Made by a program: the position numbers and the translations under genes. From Streptomyces wuyuanensis (lineage in GTDB: Bacteria; Actinomycetota; Actinomycetes; Streptomycetales; Streptomycetaceae), in the NCBI RefSeq assembly GCF_900103455.1, contig NZ_FNHI01000004.1, forward strand, positions 248,001-312,000: a stretch of DNA of 64,000 bases. The letters are read 5' to 3'. Under the pieces are notes generated by a model. The model did no database searches. It was not told the DNA's origin and worked only from the letters and a program-made list of their open reading frames with translations. Positions 35,848-43,049 of the stretch are shown here, in pieces (position 1 is the stretch's first letter; every line of letters starts with the position of its first letter).

Positions 35848-36924
35848 ATGGTCCGCACCATGTCTCTGCTGCGCGCCCTGATCAGCACCGCCCGCATGGT
35901 CCGGCACACCCCGCGGCTCGCCGACGGACTGGCCCCGGACGATGCGGTACTGCTCGACGCCCCGGACGGGGAACTCGGGCCCGCGCTCGTGGCCGCCGCG
36001 GTCGGCGATCACGAACCGGCCGCCAAGCTGCTGGCCACCACGCGGGGCGCGGCCGAGTGGGAGAACCGCGACCGCTACGTCATGCGGCTCGCGGCGTTCG
36101 CCTACAGCAGGCCCGACTGGCTCGCCGGCTGGCTCGCCGCCTCCCCGCGCGACCCCGACGCCCTGCTCGTGAAGGCCGAACTCGAGGTCCGCAGGGCGTG
36201 GGAGTCGCCCGCGAGCGTGGAGCGGCTGCGCGAGGTCGGCCCGCTGATCCACGCCGCGGCGGAGGCCGATCCCCGCGACCCCGTGCCCTGGCGGCTGGCC
36301 CTCGACCACGCGCGCGGCACGCACGCCACGCACACCGCCTTCGAGGCGCTGTGGGAGCAGGCGGTCCGCCGCTCCTCGCACCACTACGGCTGCCACGTCG
36401 CCGCCCTCCAGTACCTCTCGGCGGTCTGGCACGGCTCGCACCGGGAGTGCTTCGACTTCGCCGAGCGGGCGGCGGAGGACTCGCTGCCCGGCTCGCTGGT
36501 GCAGGCCCTGCCGGTGCGCGCCGCGCTGACGCTGCTGCTCGCGGGCGCCGTCACCGCCGTGCAGGCGGACCGGATCGACGCCGCCGCCGACCGGGCGGCG
36601 CAGCTGTCCGCCCGGTACCGCAGCGGCGACCCCTGGCCCGCCGAGGTCCGCAATCTCCTGGTGTACGTACTGATCGCACGGGGCCGGTGGGACGAGGCAC
36701 TGGACCAGTTCCACGCGATCGGTCCGTACGCCACGTCGTTCCCGTGGAACCGGGTGTCGGACGATCCGCTGGGCCAGTTCCTGGAGGCACGGGACGGGGT
36801 CCGCATCGAGGTGGCGTCCGCGACGCCGATCCGCGGGGGGCGCCGGACGCGCTCCACGGGCAGGGCAGTTGCCGGCCAGGGACGGGCGGCCGGACACGCC
36901 GTGCCCGGCGACCACTACGCTTGA
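35848..36924 (+). CDS. Hypothetical protein, TPR-like
   Basis: 358 residues with the ATG at 35848; the in-frame ATG at 35860 (MSLLRALISTARMVRHT) is equally possible and neither has a clear ribosome binding site. The sequence is alpha-helical and rich in A-x-x-A/W-x-x-A pairs, e.g. DRYVMRLAAFAYSRPDWLAG, DPRDPVPWRLALDHARG and ARGRWDEALDQFHAIG, consistent with TPR-like repeats. No catalytic motif or membrane segment. The final 35 residues are Arg/Gly-rich. A protein-interaction role is likely; nothing more can be said. Confidence 0.7.
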   Translation: MVRTMSLLRALISTARMVRHTPRLADGLAPDDAVLLDAPDGELGPALVAAAVGDHEPAAKLLATTRGAAEWENRDRYVMRLAAFAYSRPDWLAGWLAASPRDPDALLVKAELEVRRAWESPASVERLREVGPLIHAAAEADPRDPVPWRLALDHARGTHATHTAFEALWEQAVRRSSHHYGCHVAALQYLSAVWHGSHRECFDFAERAAEDSLPGSLVQALPVRAALTLLLAGAVTAVQADRIDAAADRAAQLSARYRSGDPWPAEVRNLLVYVLIARGRWDEALDQFHAIGPYATSFPWNRVSDDPLGQFLEARDGVRIEVASATPIRGGRRTRSTGRAVAGQGRAAGHAVPGDHYA

Positions 36925-36929
36925 CCGCT

Positions 36930-37670
36930 GTGACCACCGCTCGCCTGCCTCTCTTCCCGCTCAACGCGGTGCTTTTCCCCGGCCTCGTGCTGCCGCTGAA
37001 CGTCTTCGAGGAGCGCTATCGCGCCATGATGCGCGAGCTGTTGAAGACGGACGAGTCCGATCCCCGCCGCTTCGCCGTGGTCGCCATCCGCGACGGCCGC
37101 GAGGTCGCGCCGTCCGCGCCCGGGATGCCCGATCAGACCGCCCGGCCCGAGAAGGGTCCGGCCGCGGGCTTCGGCCCGGATCCGATCCAGGCGTTCCACC
37201 GAGTCGGCTGCATCGCGGACGCCGCGACGATCCGGGAGCGCGCCGACGGCAGCTTCGAGGTGCTGGCCACCGGGACCACCCGGGTCAAGCTGCTCTCGGT
37301 CGACGCGAGCGGCCCGTTCCTGACGGCCGAACTCGAGGAGATCCCGGAGGAGTCGGGCGAGGGCGCGGGCACGCTTGCCGAGGGCGTGCTGCGGGCTTTC
37401 CGCAACTACCAGAAGCGGCTGGCCGGGGCCCGGGAGCGCTCGCTGTCGACGGGCTCGGAGCTTCCGGACGAGCCGTCGGTGGTCTCGTACCTGGTCGCCG
37501 CGGCGGCCGTGCTCGACACGCCGTCGAAGCAGAAGTTGCTGCAGGCGCCGGACACGGCGACGCGGCTGCGCGAGGAACTGAAGCTGCTGCGGTCCGAGAC
37601 CGCGGTCATACGCCACCTGCCGTCGCTGCCCGCGGTCGATCTGACGCGCTCGCCGACGAGCCCGAACTGA
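36930..37670 (+). CDS. LON substrate-binding domain protein
   Basis: 246 residues, stand-alone LON N-terminal-like domain without ATPase or protease parts. RLPLFPLNAVLFPGLVLPLNVFEERYR is the family start, and FHRVGCIADAATIRERADGS continues the beta-barrel. The C-terminal helical part (VVSYLVAAAAVLDTPSKQKLLQAPDTATRLREELKLL) resembles the LON helical bundle. The GTG at 36930 is 5 nt after the previous stop. The function of such proteins in actinobacteria is not established. Confidence 0.88.
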   Translation: MTTARLPLFPLNAVLFPGLVLPLNVFEERYRAMMRELLKTDESDPRRFAVVAIRDGREVAPSAPGMPDQTARPEKGPAAGFGPDPIQAFHRVGCIADAATIRERADGSFEVLATGTTRVKLLSVDASGPFLTAELEEIPEESGEGAGTLAEGVLRAFRNYQKRLAGARERSLSTGSELPDEPSVVSYLVAAAAVLDTPSKQKLLQAPDTATRLREELKLLRSETAVIRHLPSLPAVDLTRSPTSPN

Positions 37671-37721
37671 GCCCGGCCGGACAGAACCGAGCAGGACCGA
37701 TCGTGGCGAGGGAGAAGGACC

Positions 37722-38219
37722 TTGGCGAAGAAGGCCAGGAAGCAGCAGGGCGGCACGCCGGCGACGGTGGCGCTGACGGCCGCGGGGACGGCGTTCACCG
37801 TGCACGCGTACGAGCACGACCCGGCGTCGCCGTCGTACGGGGAGGAGGCGGCGCAGGCGCTGGGCGTGACGCCCGAGCGGGTCTTCAAGACGCTCGTCGC
37901 CGACGTGGACGGCGAGCTGACGGTCGCCGTCGTGCCCGTGGCGGGGCAACTGGACCTGAAGGCACTGGCCACGGCGGTCGGCGGCAAGCGTGCGGCCATG
38001 GCCGATCCGGCGGCGGCGGAGCGCACCACGGGCTACGTCCGCGGCGGCATCTCCCCGCTGGGCCAGCGCAAGCGTCTGCGTACGGTGCTGGACTCCTCGG
38101 CCTCCGCGTACCCGACGATCTGCGTCTCGGCCGGCCGGCGCGGACTCGAGGTGGAGCTGGCACCGGCGGACCTGGCCTCGCTGACGGACGCCGTCCTGGC
38201 GCCGATCGGGCGCACCTGA
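37722..38219 (+). CDS. ybaK: Cys-tRNA(Pro)/Cys-tRNA(Cys) deacylase, YbaK/EbsC family
   Basis: 165 residues. YbaK-type proteins hydrolyse Cys mischarged on tRNA(Pro). ALGVTPERVFKTLVAD contains the catalytic Lys region, GKRAAMADPAAAERTTGYVRGGISPLGQ the G-x-x-S/G-P loop and TICVSAGRRGLEVELAP the C-terminal strand. The start is TTG with AGAAGGA 3-4 nt ahead, giving MAKKARKQQGG. Family assignment is strong; substrate choice is from the family. Confidence 0.9.
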   Translation: MAKKARKQQGGTPATVALTAAGTAFTVHAYEHDPASPSYGEEAAQALGVTPERVFKTLVADVDGELTVAVVPVAGQLDLKALATAVGGKRAAMADPAAAERTTGYVRGGISPLGQRKRLRTVLDSSASAYPTICVSAGRRGLEVELAPADLASLTDAVLAPIGRT

Positions 38220-38316
38220 GACCACCGCGTACGCCTGCTGCGGCCCGCACACCCCCTCGACGGCGCGCCCGCGCTCGGCTACGACCGAAGGACATGCCGA
38301 GCCGAGGGGGTCCTCC

Positions 38317-38391
38317 GTGTCCAAACGCACCCGCAAGCGCAAGTGGCGGCTGAAGAAGCGCCGGGCGAACCACGGCCGCAGGCCGGCCTGA
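38317..38391 (+). CDS. Large-subunit ribosomal protein bL37 (24 residues)
   Basis: A GTG with GAGGGGG about 5 nt ahead opens a 24-residue, strongly basic peptide: VSKRTRKRKWRLKK followed by RRANHGRRPA. The ending ANHGRRP corresponds to ANHGKRP of the actinobacterial-specific ribosomal protein bL37, first seen in mycobacterial 50S structures and also 24 residues. It has its own terminator. Below usual gene-calling limits and easily missed. I rely on memory of the mycobacterial sequence. Confidence 0.8.
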   Translation: MSKRTRKRKWRLKKRRANHGRRPA

Positions 38392-38517
38392 ACGAGGGTG
38401 CGCCGCCGCCTTCCGGGCGACCGGGTCGCGGCGGCGCACCGCACTGCTGCCGCGACCGACGCGAGCGGCCTTGCGGGCGGGGCCGTGGCCGCCCGCGGAG
38501 CGCACAGGCCCGGGCCC

Positions 38518-38580
38518 GCCCCGGGCACAAGGGCCCGCCCCGCCGCACGAGGCGACCGGGCGGGCCCTTGTGCCCGGGGC
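38518..38580. terminator. Bidirectional terminator, 23-bp perfect stem
   Basis: Bases 38518-38540 and 38558-38580 are perfectly complementary around a 17-nt loop. It lies between bL37 (plus) and the DUF2567 gene (minus), which converge here. Confidence 0.85.
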
Positions 38581-38627
38581 CGGTCCGCCGTCAGCGGGAC
38601 CGGCGTCGCCTCCGGCCCTGCGGAGGC

Positions 38628-39251
38628 TCAGCCCTGGTGATCCGGGCCCAGCGGCGGCCACTCCGGCTCGGGGTCGCGCGGGGCGAACAGGGCCGTGAGG
38701 GCGAGGTGCACGACCATCGCCGCGATGGGCCAGGCCAGCAGCGCGCCCTTCGCGCGCAGGCGCAGGGGCGCGTCGAAGACGACGCCCTGGCCGACGGCCC
38801 GGGCCTGGGCGACGACGTCCGACTCGGGACCGAGCAGATGCCCCGTGCCCCAGGCAACGGCGGAGGCGAGGATCCCGCCCAGGGCGAGCGCGGCAACGAT
38901 CGCGATGCCCCCTCGGCGGTTGAACCAGAAGGTGACCGCGGCGCTGAGCACACCGAAACCGAGCGCCAGCAGGACGAACGTGCCGTCCGCGCCGGCGGCC
39001 TCCTCGCCCTCGGTGTCCGCGAAGAAGACCGCCTTCTCCGTCGAGATCAGCGGCACCTTCGGAGCCAGCCACAGCCACAGCAGACCGAGCACGATCCCGG
39101 CGAGCGTCACGGCCACCAGCACGATCGCCGCCCGGCGCAGTTCGCTCCTCATCTCCAGCCCTTCTCCGTCCGGGTGCGGCGCGGGATGCGGGTGGTTCCA
39201 GGACGTGTCGTGCGGGGCGGGCCGGTGGGGCGGCGTCAGGGGTGCTGTCAC
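38628..39251 (-). CDS. DUF2567 membrane protein
   Basis: 207 residues with the GTG at 39251; an internal ATG at 39152 (MRSELRRAA) is an alternative with AAGGG upstream. The N-terminal 35 residues are Pro/His-rich. Four transmembrane helices follow (about 42-62, 88-108, 118-138 and 170-188), and between helices lies GPESDVVAQARAVGQGVVFDAPLRLRAKGALLAWP, typical of DUF2567. The C-terminus ends DPEPEWPPLG. Function unknown. Confidence 0.8.
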   Translation of the reverse strand: MTAPLTPPHRPAPHDTSWNHPHPAPHPDGEGLEMRSELRRAAIVLVAVTLAGIVLGLLWLWLAPKVPLISTEKAVFFADTEGEEAAGADGTFVLLALGFGVLSAAVTFWFNRRGGIAIVAALALGGILASAVAWGTGHLLGPESDVVAQARAVGQGVVFDAPLRLRAKGALLAWPIAAMVVHLALTALFAPRDPEPEWPPLGPDHQG

Positions 39252-39300
39252 CCTGACATCGTGCCAAACGTCCCTGTGGCCCGCCTCACCGGCCGCGGTG

Positions 39301-40134
39301 TCAGCGGACCGCGGCCCGCCGGTACGCCCAGGTCGCGACGGCCAGGGAGACCACGCCCACGGCCGCGCAGACGGCGAGGTCCAGCGCGACCGTCGGCCAG
39401 TGCGGATGCCTGTCGAACGTATGAGCGAATGCCTCCACTCCGTACGTGGAGGGCAGCAGGTCCCGCGCGAACGCGATCGGCCCCGGCAGCCGCCCCTCCG
39501 GGAGCACTCCCAGCAGCAGGGCCGCCGACATGCCCAACTGACCCAGCAGCGTCGCCAGTTCCTGACGCGGCGCGAGCAGCCCGAGCGCAGCGCCGAGCCC
39601 GGCGAGCGCGGCCCCCGCGAGGGGGATCACCGCCACCAGTACCCACAGATGGGTGAGCGGCAGCCCGAAGAGCACCGAGCCGATCACCGCGGTCACGACC
39701 GTCCCCGGCGCGGTGAACGAGGCGTACGCCCCCGCCGCCCCGAGTACCACCGCGGCCGGCGGCACCGGCAGCGTCGCATAGTGGTCCAGACCACCGGAAG
39801 CACGGAGCTGACCGAAGTACTGCGCCAGCAGATTGAGCGCGACGAACGCGACGACCAGGACGGACGAGCCGGCGACCACGGCGCGGGCCTCCGCCCCGCC
39901 GTCCACGACCCCGCGCATCAGCACCATGATCCCCACGGACTGGAACGTGGCGACGAAGAGCAGCGGTATCCGCGCGACGCGGGCCCGGGACAGCTGGGCG
40001 CGGTACACCGCCGCGAGCGCCGGCAGCAGCCGGGCTCGCGGGGCGAGCGGCGCGGCACCCCCGTCGCCCCCGGTCCGGGCGTCGCACGCCCCCCGTACAC
40101 GCGCGGACACGGCCTCCGCAGGCACGATGCTCAC
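39301..40134 (-). CDS. ABC-2 type transporter permease
   Basis: 277 residues with six predicted transmembrane helices starting near LLFVATFQSVGIMVLMRG, in the ABC-2 permease arrangement. Paired with the ATPase gene 55 nt upstream; together they form an exporter half-set that would dimerise. The GTG at 40134 is the only start before the conserved part. Neighbouring genes give no clue to the exported compound. Confidence 0.88.
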   Translation of the reverse strand: MSIVPAEAVSARVRGACDARTGGDGGAAPLAPRARLLPALAAVYRAQLSRARVARIPLLFVATFQSVGIMVLMRGVVDGGAEARAVVAGSSVLVVAFVALNLLAQYFGQLRASGGLDHYATLPVPPAAVVLGAAGAYASFTAPGTVVTAVIGSVLFGLPLTHLWVLVAVIPLAGAALAGLGAALGLLAPRQELATLLGQLGMSAALLLGVLPEGRLPGPIAFARDLLPSTYGVEAFAHTFDRHPHWPTVALDLAVCAAVGVVSLAVATWAYRRAAVR

Positions 40135-40189
40135 CTGGCGCTGCTCCTGTTCGGTACGGACGACGCCGGTACGGGCGACGGCTCACGGC

Positions 40190-41173
40190 TCACGCCTTCA
40201 CCAGTCCCTTCGTCGCATGGCCGCCGAGCGAGAGGTACACGTCCTCCAGGCTCGGCGTGGCCAGGGTGAAGTCGTCGAGGGCCGAGAACGCCTCGCCGCC
40301 GGTCACGGCAGCGACGGCGGCCCGGGCCTCGTCCGGGGCGAGCCGGAGGACCCAGCGCCGCCCGGACTCCTGGGCGGAGGGCCGGAGCGCGGCGACCTCG
40401 GGCACGTCGAGCGGGGCCCGCTCGCGCCACACCAGTTCCACCCGCACCTCGCCGGCGACGCGCTCCTTCAGCCCGGCGGGCGTGTCGCAGGCGATGACCT
40501 TGCCCCGCTCCAGCACGGCGACCCGGTCGAGGACCGTCTCCGCCTCGATGACGTTGTGGGTGACGAGCAGGACGGTCACCTCGTGCTCGGCACGCCGGCG
40601 GTCGACGGCGGCCCAGACGGCCCGCCGGGCGACCGGATCCATGCCCGTGGTGGGCTCGTCCAGCACCAGTACCGGCCGCTCCCCCACCAGCGTGGCGGCG
40701 AAGCAGGCGAGCCGCCGCTGGCCTCCGGAGAGCTTCTTCAAGGGCCGTCCCGCGAGGCCGGTCAGGCCGAGTTCCTCCAGGACCGCGTCGCGTTCGGCAC
40801 GCGCCTGCCGCGCCCCTAGCCCGCGCAGCCGGCCCGTGGTCTCGGCGGCGAGCGCGACCGTCAGCTCGTCGAGTGCGGTGGACTCCTGGCCGAGGTAGCC
40901 GATGAGTCGCGAGGCCCGCTCGGGATGGCGTACGAGATCGTGGCCGAGCACCTCGACGGTGCCGGAGTCCGGGCGCATCAGACCGGTCAGCTGCCGGACC
41001 AGGGTCGACTTGCCCGCCCCGTTGGGGCCGAGCAGCCCGAAGATCTCGCCCCGCCCCACGTCGAGGCCGATCCCGTCGTTGGCACGCACCTCGGGGGTCG
41101 CGGGAATCCCCCGCCGGGCACGCGCGGCGGGGTACGTCTTGACCAGATCCCGCACCACGCACACCGTACTCAC
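40190..41173 (-). CDS. ABC transporter ATP-binding protein (ABC-2 exporter)
   Basis: 327 residues. Walker A GPNGAGKST, signature LSGGQRR and Walker B VLVLDEPTTGMD are intact, and VTHN holds the switch His. The C-terminal ~90 residues form the regulatory extension common to DrrA/CcmA-like exporters. The GTG at 41173 (VSTVCVVRDLVKTYP) has TAGGCT 8 nt upstream, which may be the -10 of a leaderless transcript. The partner permease follows. Substrate unknown; drug or lipid export is possible. Confidence 0.92.
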   Translation of the reverse strand: MSTVCVVRDLVKTYPAARARRGIPATPEVRANDGIGLDVGRGEIFGLLGPNGAGKSTLVRQLTGLMRPDSGTVEVLGHDLVRHPERASRLIGYLGQESTALDELTVALAAETTGRLRGLGARQARAERDAVLEELGLTGLAGRPLKKLSGGQRRLACFAATLVGERPVLVLDEPTTGMDPVARRAVWAAVDRRRAEHEVTVLLVTHNVIEAETVLDRVAVLERGKVIACDTPAGLKERVAGEVRVELVWRERAPLDVPEVAALRPSAQESGRRWVLRLAPDEARAAVAAVTGGEAFSALDDFTLATPSLEDVYLSLGGHATKGLVKA

Positions 41174-41201
41174 GAGGGACGAGCCTAAGGGGTCGCCCGC
41201 C

Positions 41202-42476
41202 CTAGTCCCCGGCCGGGGCGCGTTCCGTGGCCGCTCGGACATCGATCTCCCGCCAGAATCCGGCCCTGATGGCATAGCGGTCGTGCTCGTCGATCTGGTC
41301 GTCCTTGTGCGCGAGCAGCCCGAAGCGGGCCGCGTACCGCAGCAGTTCGCCGTCGATGCGGTGCGGGATGCGGGGATACATTCCCGACAGCTTCTCCACG
41401 TGCGCCGGATCCGGCAGCCGCTCCATCCAGCGCCGGGCGAAGACCTGCCCGACCTCGAACGGATCGCCGCCGACGGTGGTGATGTCCTCCTCGCGGTCGG
41501 CCCAGCGCTGCTCGGCGCTGGTGAGCTGGGCGAGGGTGGGGAGCGAGGCCGCGTCCGCGGTCTCGCCGGGCGTGCCACCGCCCGGCCGCTCGATCCAGCC
41601 CTTGTCGGAGGACCAGCGGAGGGTCGCCCCGGCGGCCGGATGACGCTCGGCCTGGCCGGACGGGCCGCGCAGGCCCGCCAGGTCCTTGGGGGTGGGGACG
41701 CCCTTGGCGTGGTGGTTGGCGGCGGGGGCGGCGACGCCGTTCTCCGTGCCGCTCACGGCCGCCGGGGCAGGGGGCGCCGTGCCGTTGCCGCCCGCCACCG
41801 GGGTGCCCGTCTCCTCCGACCGCTCCGCGGCGGACAGCGCCGACTCCGGCAGCGGGGCGGACAGGATGGCCGCGATCTCCGGCCGGGGCACGGGCGGCGG
41901 GGCGCAGACGCCGGTGAGTTCCTTGGCGCGCACGGCCCGGGTGATCCAGGCACGGTCGAGGACGCGCCGCTCGTCGGCCTCGGCGACCAGGTCCTCGGAC
42001 TGGTTGTAGTCGCCGTCGGCGGCCTGGACGGCCCAGAGATGAACGGCGACGCCGTGCTCCTTCGCGGACATCAGCCCGGGGAGCAGATCGCCGTCCCCGG
42101 TCACCAGCACCACGTCCGAGCAGGCCCGGTTCCGGGCGAGTTCCGTGAGTTCCGCGTGCATGGCGGCGTCGACGCCCTTCTGGGCCCAGCGGCCGTCGCT
42201 GCGGGTGAGCGCACCCAGCCGGACGGTGACCCGGGGCATGACCCGCAGGCGGCGGTGCTCCGGCTGGGGCACCCGGTCGGGGGCGCCGTCGAACCAGTAG
42301 ATGCGCAGCAGCGGGCGTTCGGTGTCGGCCTCGGCACGATCGCGCAGGGCCTGGATGAGGGCGGCGTGGTCGACGGTGATGCGGGAACGTGCCGGTTCCC
42401 CGGCGAGGAGGCTCGCGGCGGCTCCCAGCAGATAGCCGGCGTCCACCAGGACGACGCAGCGGTCCACGCGTTCCAC
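41202..42476 (-). CDS. NYN (PIN-like) domain protein, probable RNase
   Basis: 424 residues. The N-terminal NYN domain (about 1-165) has its acidic metal site in CVVLVDAGYLL, GVDAAMHAEL and VLVTGDGDLLPGL, as in LabA-like and MARF1-like nucleases. A Pro/Ala/Gly-rich linker (about 190-290) leads to a conserved C-terminal module (VGQVFARRWMERLPDPAHVEKLSG...LLAHKDDQIDEHDRYAIRAGFW). Start: GTG 42476 (VERVDRC) or GTG 42467 (VDRCVVL), the second having GAGGG at better spacing. The RNA target is unknown. Confidence 0.85.
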   Translation of the reverse strand: MERVDRCVVLVDAGYLLGAAASLLAGEPARSRITVDHAALIQALRDRAEADTERPLLRIYWFDGAPDRVPQPEHRRLRVMPRVTVRLGALTRSDGRWAQKGVDAAMHAELTELARNRACSDVVLVTGDGDLLPGLMSAKEHGVAVHLWAVQAADGDYNQSEDLVAEADERRVLDRAWITRAVRAKELTGVCAPPPVPRPEIAAILSAPLPESALSAAERSEETGTPVAGGNGTAPPAPAAVSGTENGVAAPAANHHAKGVPTPKDLAGLRGPSGQAERHPAAGATLRWSSDKGWIERPGGGTPGETADAASLPTLAQLTSAEQRWADREEDITTVGGDPFEVGQVFARRWMERLPDPAHVEKLSGMYPRIPHRIDGELLRYAARFGLLAHKDDQIDEHDRYAIRAGFWREIDVRAATERAPAGD

Positions 42477-42699
42477 CCTCTTTCGGGAACCTCGGGATCG
42501 GAGTTGCTTCGGGTTTCCTTCGAGTCTGCCCGAACGCCGGAAGGTTGACCGCCGGAACTCGATCATCGGCGTGGCGGGGAGTGAAGCCGCACGTTAACAG
42601 CAGCCCGTTACTCACTGCAATCATCCGAAATGCGCAGAGTATTCGGCTATGTGAGGCTGAGGGCGGCCCTGGCCCCTACATCCCACGGGAGGCATCACC

Positions 42700-42849
42700 A
42701 TGGCCAAGAACAAGAACCGAGAACGCAAGCCCCAGAGCGGCTCCACCGGCGAGCGCGGCGCCCAGGAGGCCCGTACGCCGGAGGCCCAGGCGGACACTCC
42801 GATCGCGACGGCCCACAAGGGGCGGCAGAAGCGCTTCGGACACAACTGA
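42700..42849 (+). CDS. Small basic protein of 49 residues
   Basis: The ATG at 42700 has GGGAGG 7 nt ahead. The product runs MAKNKNRERKPQSG..., is Gln/Arg/Lys/Ala-rich with no hydrophobic core, and ends HKGRQKRFGHN. A 15-bp-stem terminator follows 35 nt later, so this looks like a monocistronic, well-expressed gene. I recall similar short proteins in other Streptomyces, without function. It is probably disordered and possibly nucleic-acid binding. Confidence 0.8.
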   Translation: MAKNKNRERKPQSGSTGERGAQEARTPEAQADTPIATAHKGRQKRFGHN

Positions 42850-42884
42850 CGCGTCACGCACGGCATCCACGTGTGACGTACGAG

Positions 42885-42919
42885 TGAGGGGCGCGCCCGG
42901 TTGTCGGGCGCGCCCCTCA
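42885..42919. terminator. Terminator of the 49-residue gene
   Basis: 15-bp perfect stem (42885-42899 with 42905-42919), loop GTTGT, followed by AAG. Confidence 0.85.
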
Positions 42920-42983
42920 AGTACACCGCGCCCCGGCGCCATCGGCGGACTCCCGCGCGTCGGAGCCCGCGCGCGGGCCCCGT

Positions 42984-43008
42984 GCCCCGGGGCCCCCGTG
43001 TCCGGGGC
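42984..43008 (-). terminator. Possible dnaE terminator
   Basis: GCCCCGG (42984-42990) and CCGGGGC (43002-43008), 7-bp stem, about 40 nt past the dnaE stop. It is modest, in GC-rich surroundings. Confidence 0.4.
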
Positions 43009-43049
43009 GGCGGCCTCCTGCGGTCCGGGCGCCGGCCGGGCCGGCCCCC

